A DNA stretch of 64,000 nt from Pseudogemmobacter humi (GTDB lineage Bacteria; Pseudomonadota; Alphaproteobacteria; Rhodobacterales; Rhodobacteraceae), in NCBI RefSeq assembly GCF_900609055.1, contig NZ_UXAW01000048.1:1-64000 (forward strand), given 5' to 3'. This document shows positions 55,309-63,408 of the stretch, one piece after another. The stretch's first letter is position 1; the number at the start of each line of letters is the position of its first letter. A program made the translations under genes and the position numbers. The notes under the pieces were generated by a model. That model saw only the letters and a program-made list of their open reading frames with translations, ran no database searches and was not told the origin of the DNA.

Positions 55309-55962
55309 ATGGCTCTGGCAGAGATCACGACACGCATCGCGGCGGCGGAGCAGGCGGCGGGCCGGGCCGCGGGTTCGGTGACGCTGATCGCGGTGTCCAA
55401 GGTGCAGCCCGGCCCGCGGGTGCAGGCGGTGCTGGATCAGGGCCATCGGGTGTTCGGCGAGAACTACGTCCAGGAGGCGGCGTTCAAATGGCCGGCCTGG
55501 CGCGCGAAATACCCCGGCGTGAAGCTGCATATGATCGGTCCGTTGCAGACCAACAAGGCCAAGGTCGCGGTCGATCTTTTCGACGCGATCCATACGGTGG
55601 ACCGGCCCTCGGTCGCAGAACGGCTGGCGCGGCTTGCCGATGCGCGCGGCGCAAGCCCCGATCTGTTCATCCAGGTCAACACCGGCGAAGAGGCGCAAAA
55701 GGCCGGGATCCTGCCCGGCCAGGCCGATGATTTCATCGCCGCCTGCCGGGGGATGTTCCTGCCGGTGGTCGGGCTGATGTGCATCCCGCCCGAGGACGAG
55801 GACGCCGCGCCGCATTTTCGGATGCTGGCGGAGATCGCCGCGCGCAACGGGCTGAGCGGTCTGTCGATGGGGATGAGCGCCGATTTCGAGACCGCCATCG
55901 CCCATGGCGCGACCCATATCCGCGTCGGCAGCGCGATCTTCGGAGACCGGGCGCCGCGCTGA
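55309..55962 (+). CDS. YggS-family PLP homeostasis protein
   Basis: A 217-aa single-domain alanine-racemase-fold protein (YggS/YBL036C/PLPBP) that binds PLP and buffers its concentration. Motifs: VTLIAVSKVQPGPRVQAVLDQGHRVFGENYVQEA (the PLP lysine is in AVSK), LHMIGPLQTNKAKVAVDLFDAIHTVDR, FIQVNTGEEAQKAGI, GLMCIPP and LSMGMSADFETAIAHGATHIRVGSAIFG (phosphate loop). SD GAAGGAAGA. It converges on the L,D-transpeptidase gene; a twin palindrome lies between. Confidence 0.95.
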   Translation: MALAEITTRIAAAEQAAGRAAGSVTLIAVSKVQPGPRVQAVLDQGHRVFGENYVQEAAFKWPAWRAKYPGVKLHMIGPLQTNKAKVAVDLFDAIHTVDRPSVAERLARLADARGASPDLFIQVNTGEEAQKAGILPGQADDFIAACRGMFLPVVGLMCIPPEDEDAAPHFRMLAEIAARNGLSGLSMGMSADFETAIAHGATHIRVGSAIFGDRAPR

Positions 55963-55969
55963 CGCCGCG

Positions 55970-56015
55970 CCGGTTTCTTGCAAGAAACCGGACCGGATTT
56001 CGTTACGAAATCCGG
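55970..56015. repeat. Twin-palindrome intergenic element, site A
   Basis: Two palindromes in a row. First: CCGGTTTCTTG (55970-55980) and its exact complement (55981-55991). One base later: CCGGATTTCGT (55993-56003) and ACGAAATCCGG (56005-56015) around a single T. It lies between the convergent yggS and L,D-transpeptidase genes; the latter's stop codon TAA is in the centre of the second palindrome. Site B (59616-59660) has the same design with other flanks. A bidirectional terminator is likely. Confidence 0.7.
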
Positions 56016-56527
56016 CGCGGGACGATCAGCCGCGCGCCCGGCGCGATCCGCGCCGCCAGCCACAACAGATCCGCCCGCGCGAAGGCGACGCAGCCCGCGG
56101 TCGGGTATCCGGGCCGGCGCCAGCTATGCAGGAAGATCGCCGAGCCGCGGCCCGGCACCGCAGGCTCGGTGTTCCAGTCGGTCAGCAGCACAAGATCGTA
56201 AAGCGGATCGGCGCGGCGCAGATCCTCATGCGAGAAACCATGCGGTGCGCGCACGGAACGGTTGTAGGCCGGATCGCGGCTGTCGTCCGACCACAGATCG
56301 CCGGGCCGGATCGGCCGCGCCCAGGGCGGCACCCGGCGCGCGCTCAGGCGGTCGGGGCGATAAAGCGCGCCGGTGATGCGCAGGACGCCTGCGGGCGTCG
56401 CCCCGTCGCCCTCGCGCTTGTCGCCCGAGACACCGCCGCGCCCGATGGAGCAGGGGATCAGCCGCCCCATGAAGCGCAGGCCGATGGGCGTCAGCACCAG
56501 ATCCTGCGGGCTTTGGCCGGGGATCAC
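56003..56527 (-). CDS. L,D-transpeptidase (YkuD-family) protein
   Basis: A 174-aa protein with a YkuD/ErfK-type catalytic centre: [18 protein letters not shown], with H134 and nucleophile C146, equivalent to the HxxxxxxxxxSHGC motif; earlier [17 protein letters not shown] and [14 protein letters not shown]. Such enzymes crosslink peptidoglycan through meso-DAP residues or attach lipoproteins. There is no obvious signal peptide with the GTG start (56525-56527), which overlaps the ribA stop as GTGA; export is unclear. The long upstream open frame is a shadow of ribA. Its last codons lie in the site A palindrome. Confidence 0.82.
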   Translation of the reverse strand: MIPGQSPQDLVLTPIGLRFMGRLIPCSIGRGGVSGDKREGDGATPAGVLRITGALYRPDRLSARRVPPWARPIRPGDLWSDDSRDPAYNRSVRAPHGFSHEDLRRADPLYDLVLLTDWNTEPAVPGRGSAIFLHSWRRPGYPTAGCVAFARADLLWLAARIAPGARLIVPRRIS

Positions 56528-57636
56528 AACAGATGCCCGGATTTCGCCGCCTTGGTCGCCAGATAGGCGGCGTTCTCGGCGGTCTTGCCCACCTTCAGCG
56601 GCACCCGGTCCACCACCCGCAGCCCGCAGCTTTCCAGCATCGCCACCTTGCGCGGGTTGTTGGTCAGCAGCCGCACGGCCGAGAAGCCCAGGCCGCGCAG
56701 AAGTTCGGCCCCGATGCGGAAATCGCGCTCGTCGTCCTCGAAGCCGAGCCGGTGATTGGCCTCGACCGTGTCGAAACCCTGATCCTGGAGCGAATAGGCC
56801 CGCATCTTGTTCGCGAGCCCGATCCCGCGCCCCTCCTGGTTCAGATACAGCAGCACCCCCGCGCCTTCCTCGCCCATCTGGGCGAGCGCGGCGTGAAGCT
56901 GCGGGCCGCAGTCGCATTTCAGGCTGCCCAGAACGTCGCCGGTGAAACAGGCCGAATGCAGCCGCGTCAGCACCGGGCGGTCGCGCGGCGGCTGGCCGAT
57001 CTCGATGGCGTAATGCTCGTCGCCGCCGTCGTCGGGACGGAAGACATGCAGCCGCCCCGCGCCGGCCAGCGCCATCGGCAGCCGCGCCGCGACCACATTG
57101 TCCAGAGGCGACAGCCGCGACAGTGCGGGCATCGTCTCATCGAGCCGCAGGAAGGTCAGCCCGTGATCGGCGGCCAGCGCCAGCGGGTGTTCGACCTTCA
57201 CGAGCAGCGCCGCCGGGAGCAGCCGCGCTGATTTCGCCAGCAGGACGGCGGCGCGATGCAGCGCGCCCGATCCGCCGTAAAGCCCGCGCACCGGGCCCTT
57301 CATCGGCACCCGCAGATCGTCCTGCGGATCGGCGATCGCCTTCAGCCAGCTGGTATCGGCGTCTTTCGGCACCGCGATCCGGGCGATGTCTCCGTCGCAG
57401 GCGAAGGCTTTCAGCGTCTCGGCGCGATGCGAGGTCAGCGCCAGTTCCGGGGTGCCGAGCGCCCGCAGGGCAGTCAGCCGCGCCGGGTCCAGCGCCTCGA
57501 CCGCGACGGCGAGCGCCGCCTCGCCCTCGCCCGCCAGCACCACCGGCACCCCCATCCGCAGATCGCCGCGCGCGCGGGCAAGCCGTTCGGTGATGCCGGG
57601 GCCGAGGCTGGAAAAAGGCCGGGGGTCTGCTGTCAT
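56524..57636 (-). CDS. ribA: GTP cyclohydrolase II (with N-terminal extension domain)
   Basis: A 370-aa enzyme for the first step of riboflavin synthesis. The C-terminal catalytic part has zinc ligands C230, C241, C243 ([21 protein letters not shown]), [31 protein letters not shown] and LLTNNPRKV. The first 170 residues are a diverged DHBP-synthase-like domain without its acidic active site, as in other alphaproteobacterial RibA proteins; a separate RibB would be needed. The start is ATG 57634-57636. Overlaps the L,D-transpeptidase gene. Confidence 0.93.
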   Translation of the reverse strand: MTADPRPFSSLGPGITERLARARGDLRMGVPVVLAGEGEAALAVAVEALDPARLTALRALGTPELALTSHRAETLKAFACDGDIARIAVPKDADTSWLKAIADPQDDLRVPMKGPVRGLYGGSGALHRAAVLLAKSARLLPAALLVKVEHPLALAADHGLTFLRLDETMPALSRLSPLDNVVAARLPMALAGAGRLHVFRPDDGGDEHYAIEIGQPPRDRPVLTRLHSACFTGDVLGSLKCDCGPQLHAALAQMGEEGAGVLLYLNQEGRGIGLANKMRAYSLQDQGFDTVEANHRLGFEDDERDFRIGAELLRGLGFSAVRLLTNNPRKVAMLESCGLRVVDRVPLKVGKTAENAAYLATKAAKSGHLL

Positions 57637-57720
57637 CGCTAATCTCCTGCGCCAATCTCTAGCGAAAGGATGACAGGATTGAAACATTCCCCGCCAAAGC
57701 GACACGAGCCCGTGAGTCCA

Positions 57721-57741
57721 TTGTCGCAAATCTTGCGGCAA
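57721..57741. promoter_or_regulatory. Inverted repeat in the ribA/cenR divergent region
   Basis: TTGTCGCAA (57721-57729), 3-bp spacer, TTGCGGCAA (57733-57741): inverted repeats with 8 of 9 matches, placed 50 bp upstream of cenR and 85 bp upstream of ribA. This is operator-like; the binding protein is unknown. Confidence 0.35.
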
Positions 57742-57791
57742 ATGTGATGCGGGCGCATCTGTTGGGCCAGAGAAACGAAAGGACCACGATC

Positions 57792-58478
57792 ATGGCCCAG
57801 CTTCGCAAGATCCTTCTGGTGGACGACGACGACGACCTGCGCGAGGCGCTGTCGGAACAACTGGTGATGACCGAGGATTTCGACGTGTTCGAGGCCGGGA
57901 CCGGCGCCGAGGGGATGGAGAAGGCCAAGGCCGCGATCTACGATCTGGTGATCCTGGACGTGGGCCTGCCCGACACCGACGGGCGCGAATTGTGCCGGCG
58001 GATGCGGAAATCCGGGGTGAAATGCCCGATCATGATGCTGACCGGGCACGATACCGACAGCGACACCATTCTGGGCCTCGACTCGGGCGCCAATGACTAT
58101 GTGACGAAGCCGTTCAAATTCCCGGTGCTGCTGGCCCGGATCCGGGCGCAGCTGCGCACGCATGAGCAGTCGGAAGACGCGATCTTCCAGCTTGGCCCCT
58201 ATACTTTCCGCCCGGCGCAGAAGCTGCTGGTCGACGAGAAGGACCGCAAGATCCGCCTGACCGAGAAAGAGACCAATATCCTGAAATACCTCTACCGCGC
58301 GCAATCGGGCGTGGTGGCGCGGGATGTGCTGCTGCATGAGGTCTGGGGCTACAACGCCGGGGTGACCACCCATACGCTGGAGACCCATATCTACCGGCTG
58401 CGCCAGAAGATCGAGCCCGATCCCTCGAACGCGCGGCTGCTGGTGACCGAGAGCGGTGGCTATCGGCTGGTGGCGTAA
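57792..58478 (+). CDS. cenR: OmpR-family response regulator, CenR-like
   Basis: A 228-aa regulator. The receiver has LLVDDDDDLREALSEQLVMTEDF, phospho-acceptor D56 (VILDVGLPDTDG) and KPFKFPVLLARIRAQLR; the winged helix has IRLTEKETNILKYLYRA, LLHEVWGYNAGVTTHTLETHIYRLRQKIEPD and LVTESGGYRLV. The wording is close to CenR, the essential envelope regulator of Caulobacter and Rhodobacter. No kinase (CenK) gene is adjacent; this is usual. SD GAAAGGA. The 3' region continues into a hairpin and the sRNA-like units. Confidence 0.8.
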   Translation: MAQLRKILLVDDDDDLREALSEQLVMTEDFDVFEAGTGAEGMEKAKAAIYDLVILDVGLPDTDGRELCRRMRKSGVKCPIMMLTGHDTDSDTILGLDSGANDYVTKPFKFPVLLARIRAQLRTHEQSEDAIFQLGPYTFRPAQKLLVDEKDRKIRLTEKETNILKYLYRAQSGVVARDVLLHEVWGYNAGVTTHTLETHIYRLRQKIEPDPSNARLLVTESGGYRLVA

Positions 58479-58501
58479 AATCGCGCCATAATGTCGCCAG
58501 G

Positions 58502-58542
58502 CTGGTGTCTTTTTTCCGCGATATGGGAAAGGCTGACACCAG
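58502..58542 (+). terminator. Hairpin in the cenR 3' region
   Basis: CTGGTGTC (58502-58509) pairs with GACACCAG (58535-58542), with a further TTTCC/GGAAA-type inner stem. It starts 23 bp after the cenR stop. No U run follows, so it may protect the 3' end or serve as an RNA processing site rather than terminate. Confidence 0.5.
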
Positions 58543-58555
58543 AGAGTTCCCCTTG

Positions 58556-58622
58556 CCGTGTCGGGGTTATGACACGGTTCCTCCCTGTTGGACTGGCCGG
58601 GCCCTCGGGTCCGGCCTTTTTT
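58556..58622 (+). ncRNA. Putative small RNA, unit 1 of a tandem pair
   Basis: It has a three-part RNA shape: hairpin CCGTGTC-loop(8)-GACACGG (58556-58577), an unpaired linker TTCCTCCCTGTTGGACT (58578-58594), and an intrinsic terminator with a 10-bp stem GGCCGGGCCC/GGGTCCGGCC (58595-58616) followed by TTTTTT. The 14-mer CTCCCTGTTGGACT in the linker recurs exactly in unit 2. No clear promoter was seen; release from the cenR 3' UTR is possible. Family unknown to me; pyrimidine-rich CUCCC linkers recall antisense-type trans-acting sRNAs of alphaproteobacteria. Confidence 0.6.
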
Positions 58623-58700
58623 CAACCTGAGGGAGAGTTGCGAAAATGCCATGACGGCGCGCTGCGTGATCGGCCCCCATTCGCAAAAGCCAGATTTCAT

Positions 58701-58778
58701 GGTACGTAATTACCACTCCCTGTTGGACTTTGCCCGGTGTTTCGCGTGATCCGTATCAGCGTGCCGGGCTTTCTTTTT
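58701..58778 (+). ncRNA. Putative small RNA, unit 2 of a tandem pair
   Basis: Same layout as unit 1: a short hairpin GGTA-cgtaat-TACC (58701-58714), the identical 14-mer CTCCCTGTTGGACT at 58716-58729, then a long terminator stem GCCCGG (58732-58737)/CCGGGC (58764-58769), with CGC/GCG and TGAT/ATCA pairs inside, and a TTTCTTTTT tail (58770-58778). The hairpin sequences differ from unit 1 while the linker is unchanged. A weak promoter TTCGCA-17-TACGTA (58680-58708) is possible; if used, the transcript starts just before the linker. xth starts 46 bp downstream. Confidence 0.58.
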
Positions 58779-58824
58779 GGCCCCGCGCTTGTTAGGGCTC
58801 GGGCCGTGCCACAGGAGAGACCCG

Positions 58825-59613
58825 ATGCCCTTCACCCTCGCCACCTGGAACATCAATTCCGTCCGTCTGCGCGAGGGGCTGGTGTCGCGGCTGCTGAGTT
58901 CCGAACTGCCGGATGTTCTGTGCCTGCAAGAGATCAAGACCCCGCTCGACAAATTCCCGACCGAGGGGTTTGCGGCGCTTGGCTACCGTTACATGGTGGC
59001 GCGCGGGCAAAAGGGCTACAACGGCGTGGCGATCCTGTCGAAACTGCCGCTGACCGATGCGGGCGACCGCGATTATGCCGCGCTCGGCCATGCAAGGCAT
59101 GTGGCGGCGCGGCTTGAGAACGGCGTCACCATCCATAATTTCTATGTCCCGGCGGGGGGCGACATTCCCGACCGCGCGCAGAATGTGAAATTCGGCCAGA
59201 AGCTGGATTTCATCGCCGAGATGCGTGACGTTTTTCATGCCGACCGGCCGGAGAAGGCGATCCTCGTCGGCGATCTGAACATCGCGCCGCGCGAGGATGA
59301 CGTGTGGAATCACAAGGCTTTGCTGAAGATCGTCAGCCATACGCCGGTCGAGGTCGAGCATCTGGGCGCGGCGCAGGATGCCGGGAAATGGGTGGACATC
59401 ACCCGTCAGGACATGCCCGAGGGGCGGCTCTATTCCTGGTGGAGCTATCGCAGCCCCGACTGGAACGCCGCCGACAAGGGCCGGAGGCTGGACCATATCT
59501 GGGCCACGCCGGACATCTCGAACGCGGGCCACGGCTCGCGCATCCTGCGCGACGCGCGGGGCTGGGAGCAGCCCTCGGACCATGTGCCGGTTTTCGCGAC
59601 ATTCGATCTTTAG
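58825..59613 (+). CDS. xth: Exodeoxyribonuclease III
   Basis: A 262-aa AP endonuclease/3'-5' exonuclease of base excision repair. EEP motifs: LATWNINSVRLRE, VLCLQEIKT (catalytic Glu), GYNGVAILSKLPL, HNFYVPAGGD, ILVGDLNIAPREDDVW (GDxN), SWWSYR, RRLDHIWATPDI and SDHVPVFATFDL (SDH). The start is ATG 58825 with AGGAGAGACCCG upstream. It converges on tlpA, with a twin palindrome between. The sRNA-like units lie upstream. Confidence 0.97.
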   Translation: MPFTLATWNINSVRLREGLVSRLLSSELPDVLCLQEIKTPLDKFPTEGFAALGYRYMVARGQKGYNGVAILSKLPLTDAGDRDYAALGHARHVAARLENGVTIHNFYVPAGGDIPDRAQNVKFGQKLDFIAEMRDVFHADRPEKAILVGDLNIAPREDDVWNHKALLKIVSHTPVEVEHLGAAQDAGKWVDITRQDMPEGRLYSWWSYRSPDWNAADKGRRLDHIWATPDISNAGHGSRILRDARGWEQPSDHVPVFATFDL

Positions 59614-59615
59614 GC

Positions 59616-59660
59616 GCAAATTTCTTCGAAGAAATTTGCAAATTCGTTCAAACGAATTTG
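59616..59660. repeat. Twin-palindrome intergenic element, site B
   Basis: First palindrome: GCAAATTTCTTC (59616-59627) and its exact complement (59628-59639). Second: CAAATTCGTT (59639-59648), CA, AACGAATTTG (59651-59660). It starts 3 bp after the xth stop and ends 5 bp before the tlpA stop. The inner TTTCTT..AAGAAA and TTCGTT..AACGAA cores match site A, whose flanks are CCGG instead of CAAA. A terminator for both genes is likely. Confidence 0.7.
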
Positions 59661-59664
59661 GCGC

Positions 59665-60207
59665 TCAGGGACCGGCCATCAGCGCGGACAGCACCGCCTG
59701 GGCGCTGGCGCTGTCCCATTCGGCATCGCCGATCAGCCGGGCGACCTCCTGGCCTTCGGGGTTCAGGATCACCGTCACCGGCAGCGCCATGATCCCCATC
59801 TGCCGCGACAGGCCGGATTTCGGATCGCGCAGCACGGGCAGATTTGCGATCCCGGCCTCCTCGTAGAAGCGGGTGATCGCGGCGGGCTCGTTGCGACCCG
59901 TGGCGACCGGCACCACCGCCAGATCCGGCAGCGCGGCCTGGAGCCGGTCCAAAGACGGCATCTCGGCCCGGCAGGGCGCGCACCAGGTGGCCCAGAAGTT
60001 CAGCACCACCCATTTGCCGCGATACTCCGCCAGCGAGGCCGGGGCGTCGTCCAGCGTCACCAGCGCGGCCTCGGGCAAAGCGACCGGCGCCTCGTGCAGC
60101 GCGAGCTTCTTCATATCGCCCTCGCGCAGGGCCGCGGGATCTTCCGCCAGGGCGGGGTTTGCGCCAAGCGCCAGCACGGTATAAAGCACCGCCAGAGTTT
60201 TCCGCAT
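59665..60207 (-). CDS. TlpA-family thiol:disulfide reductase
   Basis: A 180-aa exported thioredoxin-like protein: signal [22 protein letters not shown], then [25 protein letters not shown] with C76 and C79, [53 protein letters not shown] (cis-Pro in ALPVT). TlpA proteins reduce periplasmic cysteines, for instance during cytochrome oxidase copper-site or cytochrome c assembly. The start is ATG 60205-60207 (one of two adjacent ATGs), the better spaced from GGAGAGG. Divergent from argH. Confidence 0.92.
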   Translation of the reverse strand: MRKTLAVLYTVLALGANPALAEDPAALREGDMKKLALHEAPVALPEAALVTLDDAPASLAEYRGKWVVLNFWATWCAPCRAEMPSLDRLQAALPDLAVVPVATGRNEPAAITRFYEEAGIANLPVLRDPKSGLSRQMGIMALPVTVILNPEGQEVARLIGDAEWDSASAQAVLSALMAGP

Positions 60208-60250
60208 CATCCTCTCCATACCCGCCACTCAATCCCCGGGACCAGCCCCC

Positions 60251-61654
60251 ATGAGCGCATCCGACCAGACCAAAGCCGCCAACCAGATGTGGGGCGGGCG
60301 TTTCGCCGAAGGGCCGGATGCGATCATGCAGGCGATCAACGCCTCGATCGGATTCGACAAACGGCTTTACGCGCAGGACATCGCCGGTTCGCGCGCCCAT
60401 GCCGCGATGCTGGCGGCGCAGGGCATTCTTACCGATAGCGATGCGCAGGTTATCAGGGAAGGGCTGCTCACCGTCTTGTCAGAAATCAAGGCGGGCACGT
60501 TTCCGTTCCGGGTGGAGCTGGAGGACATCCATCTGAACGTGGAATCGCGGCTGACAGAGATCGTGGGCGAGGCTGGCAAGCGCCTGCACACCGGCCGGAG
60601 CCGCAACGACCAGGTGGCGGTGGATTTCCGGCTCTGGGTGCGCGAGCAATGCGACGCGGCGATTTCCGGCCTGACCGCGCTGATGCAGGCGTTCCTGGTG
60701 CAGGCCGAACAGGGCGCCGATTGGGTGATGCCGGGCTTCACCCATCTGCAAACCGCGCAGCCGGTGACCTGGGGCCACCATATGATGGCCTATGTCGAGA
60801 TGTTCGCCCGCGACCGCTCGCGGTTCCAGGATGCGCGGGTGCGGATGAACGAATGCCCGCTCGGGGCGGCCGCGCTGGCGGGAACCAGCTTTCCCATCGA
60901 CCGGCATATGACGGCCGGGGCGCTCGGGTTCGACCGGCCGACGGCGAACAGCCTCGATTCCGTTTCCGACCGCGATTTCGCGCTGGAGTTCCTGTCGGCG
61001 GCCTCGATCTGCGCCATGCACCTTTCGCGCTTCGCCGAAGAGCTGGTGATCTGGTCCAGCGCGCAGTTCCGTTTCGTGCGGCTGTCGGACAAATGGACCA
61101 CCGGCTCGTCGATCATGCCGCAGAAGAAGAACCCCGACGCGGCGGAACTGTTGCGCGCCAAGCTCGGGCGGATCCTCGGGGCGACGGTGGCTTTGTTCAC
61201 CATCATGAAGGGCCTCGCGCTGACCTATTCCAAGGACATGCAGGAGGATAAGGAGCAGGTTTTCGACGCCGCCGACAATCTGATGCTGGGGCTGGCCGCG
61301 ATGACCGGCATGGTCAGCGACATGGCGGCAAACCGCGAGAGCCTGGCGGTGGCGGCGGCAAGCGGATTCTCGACCGCGACCGATCTGGCCGACTGGCTGG
61401 TGCGGCGCCTCAATCTGCCGTTCCGCGAGGCGCATCACGTGACCGGCGCCCTGGTCGCCATGGCCGAGCAGGCCGGGATCGACCTGCCCGACCTGACGCT
61501 TGACCAGATGCGCTCGGTGCATCCCGGCATCACCGACGAGGTGTTCTCGGTCCTAGGCGTGGAAAACTCGGTGAACTCGCGCACCTCTTACGGCGGAACC
61601 GCGCCGGTGCGGGTGCGCGAGCAGATCGCGCGCTGGAAAGCCGCGCTGGCCTGA
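60251..61654 (+). CDS. argH: Argininosuccinate lyase
   Basis: A 467-aa fumarase-superfamily enzyme releasing arginine and fumarate. [29 protein letters not shown] at the start, the [16 protein letters not shown] and [18 protein letters not shown] substrate loops, and the superfamily signature [20 protein letters not shown]. Length is normal. Divergent from tlpA (43 bp between starts), followed by two small lipoprotein genes and lysA, the usual order in Rhodobacterales. Confidence 0.98.
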   Translation: MSASDQTKAANQMWGGRFAEGPDAIMQAINASIGFDKRLYAQDIAGSRAHAAMLAAQGILTDSDAQVIREGLLTVLSEIKAGTFPFRVELEDIHLNVESRLTEIVGEAGKRLHTGRSRNDQVAVDFRLWVREQCDAAISGLTALMQAFLVQAEQGADWVMPGFTHLQTAQPVTWGHHMMAYVEMFARDRSRFQDARVRMNECPLGAAALAGTSFPIDRHMTAGALGFDRPTANSLDSVSDRDFALEFLSAASICAMHLSRFAEELVIWSSAQFRFVRLSDKWTTGSSIMPQKKNPDAAELLRAKLGRILGATVALFTIMKGLALTYSKDMQEDKEQVFDAADNLMLGLAAMTGMVSDMAANRESLAVAAASGFSTATDLADWLVRRLNLPFREAHHVTGALVAMAEQAGIDLPDLTLDQMRSVHPGITDEVFSVLGVENSVNSRTSYGGTAPVRVREQIARWKAALA

Positions 61655-61681
61655 GGCAGGCTGCCCGCGAAGGAGACACCG

Positions 61682-61813
61682 ATGCGCCTTGCCCTTTCCC
61701 TGCCGCTGATCGCGTTCCTCGCCGCCTGTGGCGTGGCGGGCGAGCCGAGCCATCCCGATGCGGGCGTCACCTTCTCGGGCCATATGGCGATCGGTACGAG
61801 CCGCAGCTTCTGA
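61682..61813 (+). CDS. Small lipoprotein, LptM-like (43 aa)
   Basis: A 43-aa lipoprotein with signal MRLALSLPLIAFLAACGVAG, lipobox LAAC. The wording after the cysteine (CGVAGEPSHP) and the place between argH and lysA match the LptM/YifL-type small lipoproteins of proteobacteria, which assist LptD maturation. SD AAGGAGACACCG is well placed. Its TGA overlaps the ATG of the next gene (TGATG). Confidence 0.8.
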   Translation: MRLALSLPLIAFLAACGVAGEPSHPDAGVTFSGHMAIGTSRSF

Positions 61814-62037
61814 TGCGCGGTGTTTCAAAAGATTGGGCCGCCGCCCTTTGCCTGTTCCTTGCGGGTTGTGCCGGGCAGCCGGTCTATGATCCGGTGCTGG
61901 GGGTGTATGTGGGGCGGGACGGCCAGGTCTACCCTTCGGTTTCGGGCGCGGTCGGCGGCGTCAGTGTCGGCGCGGGTTCCGGCGGCGGCTATGTCAGCAC
62001 CGGGTTTGGCCCGATCCGGCTGGGCGCCGGGTTCTGA
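61813..62037 (+). CDS. Small Gly/Val-rich lipoprotein (74 aa)
   Basis: A 74-aa protein starting within the stop of the preceding gene: signal with lipobox LAGC (MRGVSKDWAAALCLFLAGCAGQP), then PVYDPVLGVYVGRDGQVYPSVSG and a glycine-rich tail ending GFGPIRLGAGF. No domain recognised. Translational coupling to the LptM-like gene suggests a joint envelope role, but this is inference. Confidence 0.7.
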   Translation: MRGVSKDWAAALCLFLAGCAGQPVYDPVLGVYVGRDGQVYPSVSGAVGGVSVGAGSGGGYVSTGFGPIRLGAGF

Positions 62038-62103
62038 GCGGAATTGCGCGCGGCCCCGCCTCTGCTATAGCAGGCGTCGCAGGACCAGGGAAAGGCGCGG
62101 GCA

Positions 62104-63369
62104 ATGGATCATTTCCTCTACCGGGGCGGCGTGCTTCATGCCGAGGACGTGGCCGTGCCCGAGATTGCCGCCGCGGTCGGCACGCCGTTCTACGTCTATT
62201 CCACCGCCACCCTGACCCGGCATTTCCGGCTGTTCTCCGAGGCGCTGGCGCCTTTGCCGCATCTGGTGTGTTTCGCGATCAAATCGCTGTCGAATGTCGC
62301 GGTGCTGAAGGTGCTGGGCGATCTGGGCGCCGGGATGGATGTGGTTTCCATCGGCGAATATCTGCGCGCCCGCGCCGCCGGGGTGCCGGGCGAGCGGATC
62401 GTGTTTTCCGGCGTCGGCAAGACCCGCGACGAGATCCGCATGGCCCTGGAAGGCGGCATCCGCCAGTTCAACGTCGAATCCGAACCCGAGATGCGGGCGA
62501 TTTCCGGGATCGCCAGTGCGCTCGGCAAGACCGCGCCGATCACCCTGCGCGTCAACCCTGACGTTGACGCCAGGACCCACGCCAAGATCGCCACCGGCAA
62601 GAGCGAGAACAAATTCGGCATTCCGATTGCCCGCGCGCGCGAAGTCTATGCCGAGGCCGCCCGGCTGCCGGGGCTGAAGGTGGTGGGCATCGACGTGCAT
62701 ATCGGCAGCCAGCTTACCGAACTCGCCCCGTTCGAGGCGGCTTTCGCCAAGGTGGCCGAGCTGACGCAGACCCTGCGCGCCGATGGCCACACGATTGAAC
62801 GGCTCGATCTCGGCGGGGGTCTCGGCATCCCCTACACCCGCTCGAACGAGGCGCCGCCCTTGCCGGTGGAATATGGTGCGATGATCCAGCGCACGCTCGG
62901 GCATTTGGGCTGCGAGATCGAGATCGAGCCGGGGCGGCTGATTTCCGGCAATTCCGGCATTCTCGTCAGCGAGGTGATTTACGTGAAGAACGGCGAGGGG
63001 CGGGATTTCCTGATCCTCGACGCCGCGATGAACGATCTGGTGCGCCCGGCGATGTATGAGGCGCATCATGACATCATCCCGGTGATCGAAGGCGCTCCGG
63101 GCGATCCGGTGCAGAACTTCGACGTGGTGGGTCCGGTCTGCGAAACCGGCGATACTTTCGCCAAGGGGCGCAGCCTGCCCTTGCTGGCCGAGGGCGATCT
63201 GGTCGCCTTCCGCTCGGCAGGCGCCTATGGCGCGGTGATGGCCAGCGAATACAACACCAGGCCGCTGGTGCCGGAGGTGCTGGTGAACGGGCATCAATTC
63301 GCCGTCATTCGGGAACGCCCGACCTTTGACGAAATCCTCGCGCGCGATAAACTGCCCGAATGGCTGTGA
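62104..63369 (+). CDS. lysA: Diaminopimelate decarboxylase
   Basis: A 421-aa fold-type III PLP enzyme, last step of lysine synthesis. GTPFYVYSTATLTRHFRLF, CFAIKSLSNVAVLKVLGDLGAGMDVVSIGEYLRA (PLP Lys in FAIKS), ERIVFSGVGKTRDEIRMAL, HIGSQLTELAPF, LDLGGGLGIPY, EPGRLISGNSGILVSEVIYVK, GPVCETGDTFAKGR (substrate Cys-Glu) and AFRSAGAYGAVMASEYNTRPLVPEVLV. The start is ATG 62104 after AAAGGCG. The DUF4175 gene follows after 39 bp. Confidence 0.98.
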   Translation: MDHFLYRGGVLHAEDVAVPEIAAAVGTPFYVYSTATLTRHFRLFSEALAPLPHLVCFAIKSLSNVAVLKVLGDLGAGMDVVSIGEYLRARAAGVPGERIVFSGVGKTRDEIRMALEGGIRQFNVESEPEMRAISGIASALGKTAPITLRVNPDVDARTHAKIATGKSENKFGIPIARAREVYAEAARLPGLKVVGIDVHIGSQLTELAPFEAAFAKVAELTQTLRADGHTIERLDLGGGLGIPYTRSNEAPPLPVEYGAMIQRTLGHLGCEIEIEPGRLISGNSGILVSEVIYVKNGEGRDFLILDAAMNDLVRPAMYEAHHDIIPVIEGAPGDPVQNFDVVGPVCETGDTFAKGRSLPLLAEGDLVAFRSAGAYGAVMASEYNTRPLVPEVLVNGHQFAVIRERPTFDEILARDKLPEWL

Positions 63370-63408
63370 GGACGCCGCCCGCCGGGGGCGTGCGGGAACG
63401 GAGGCCGG

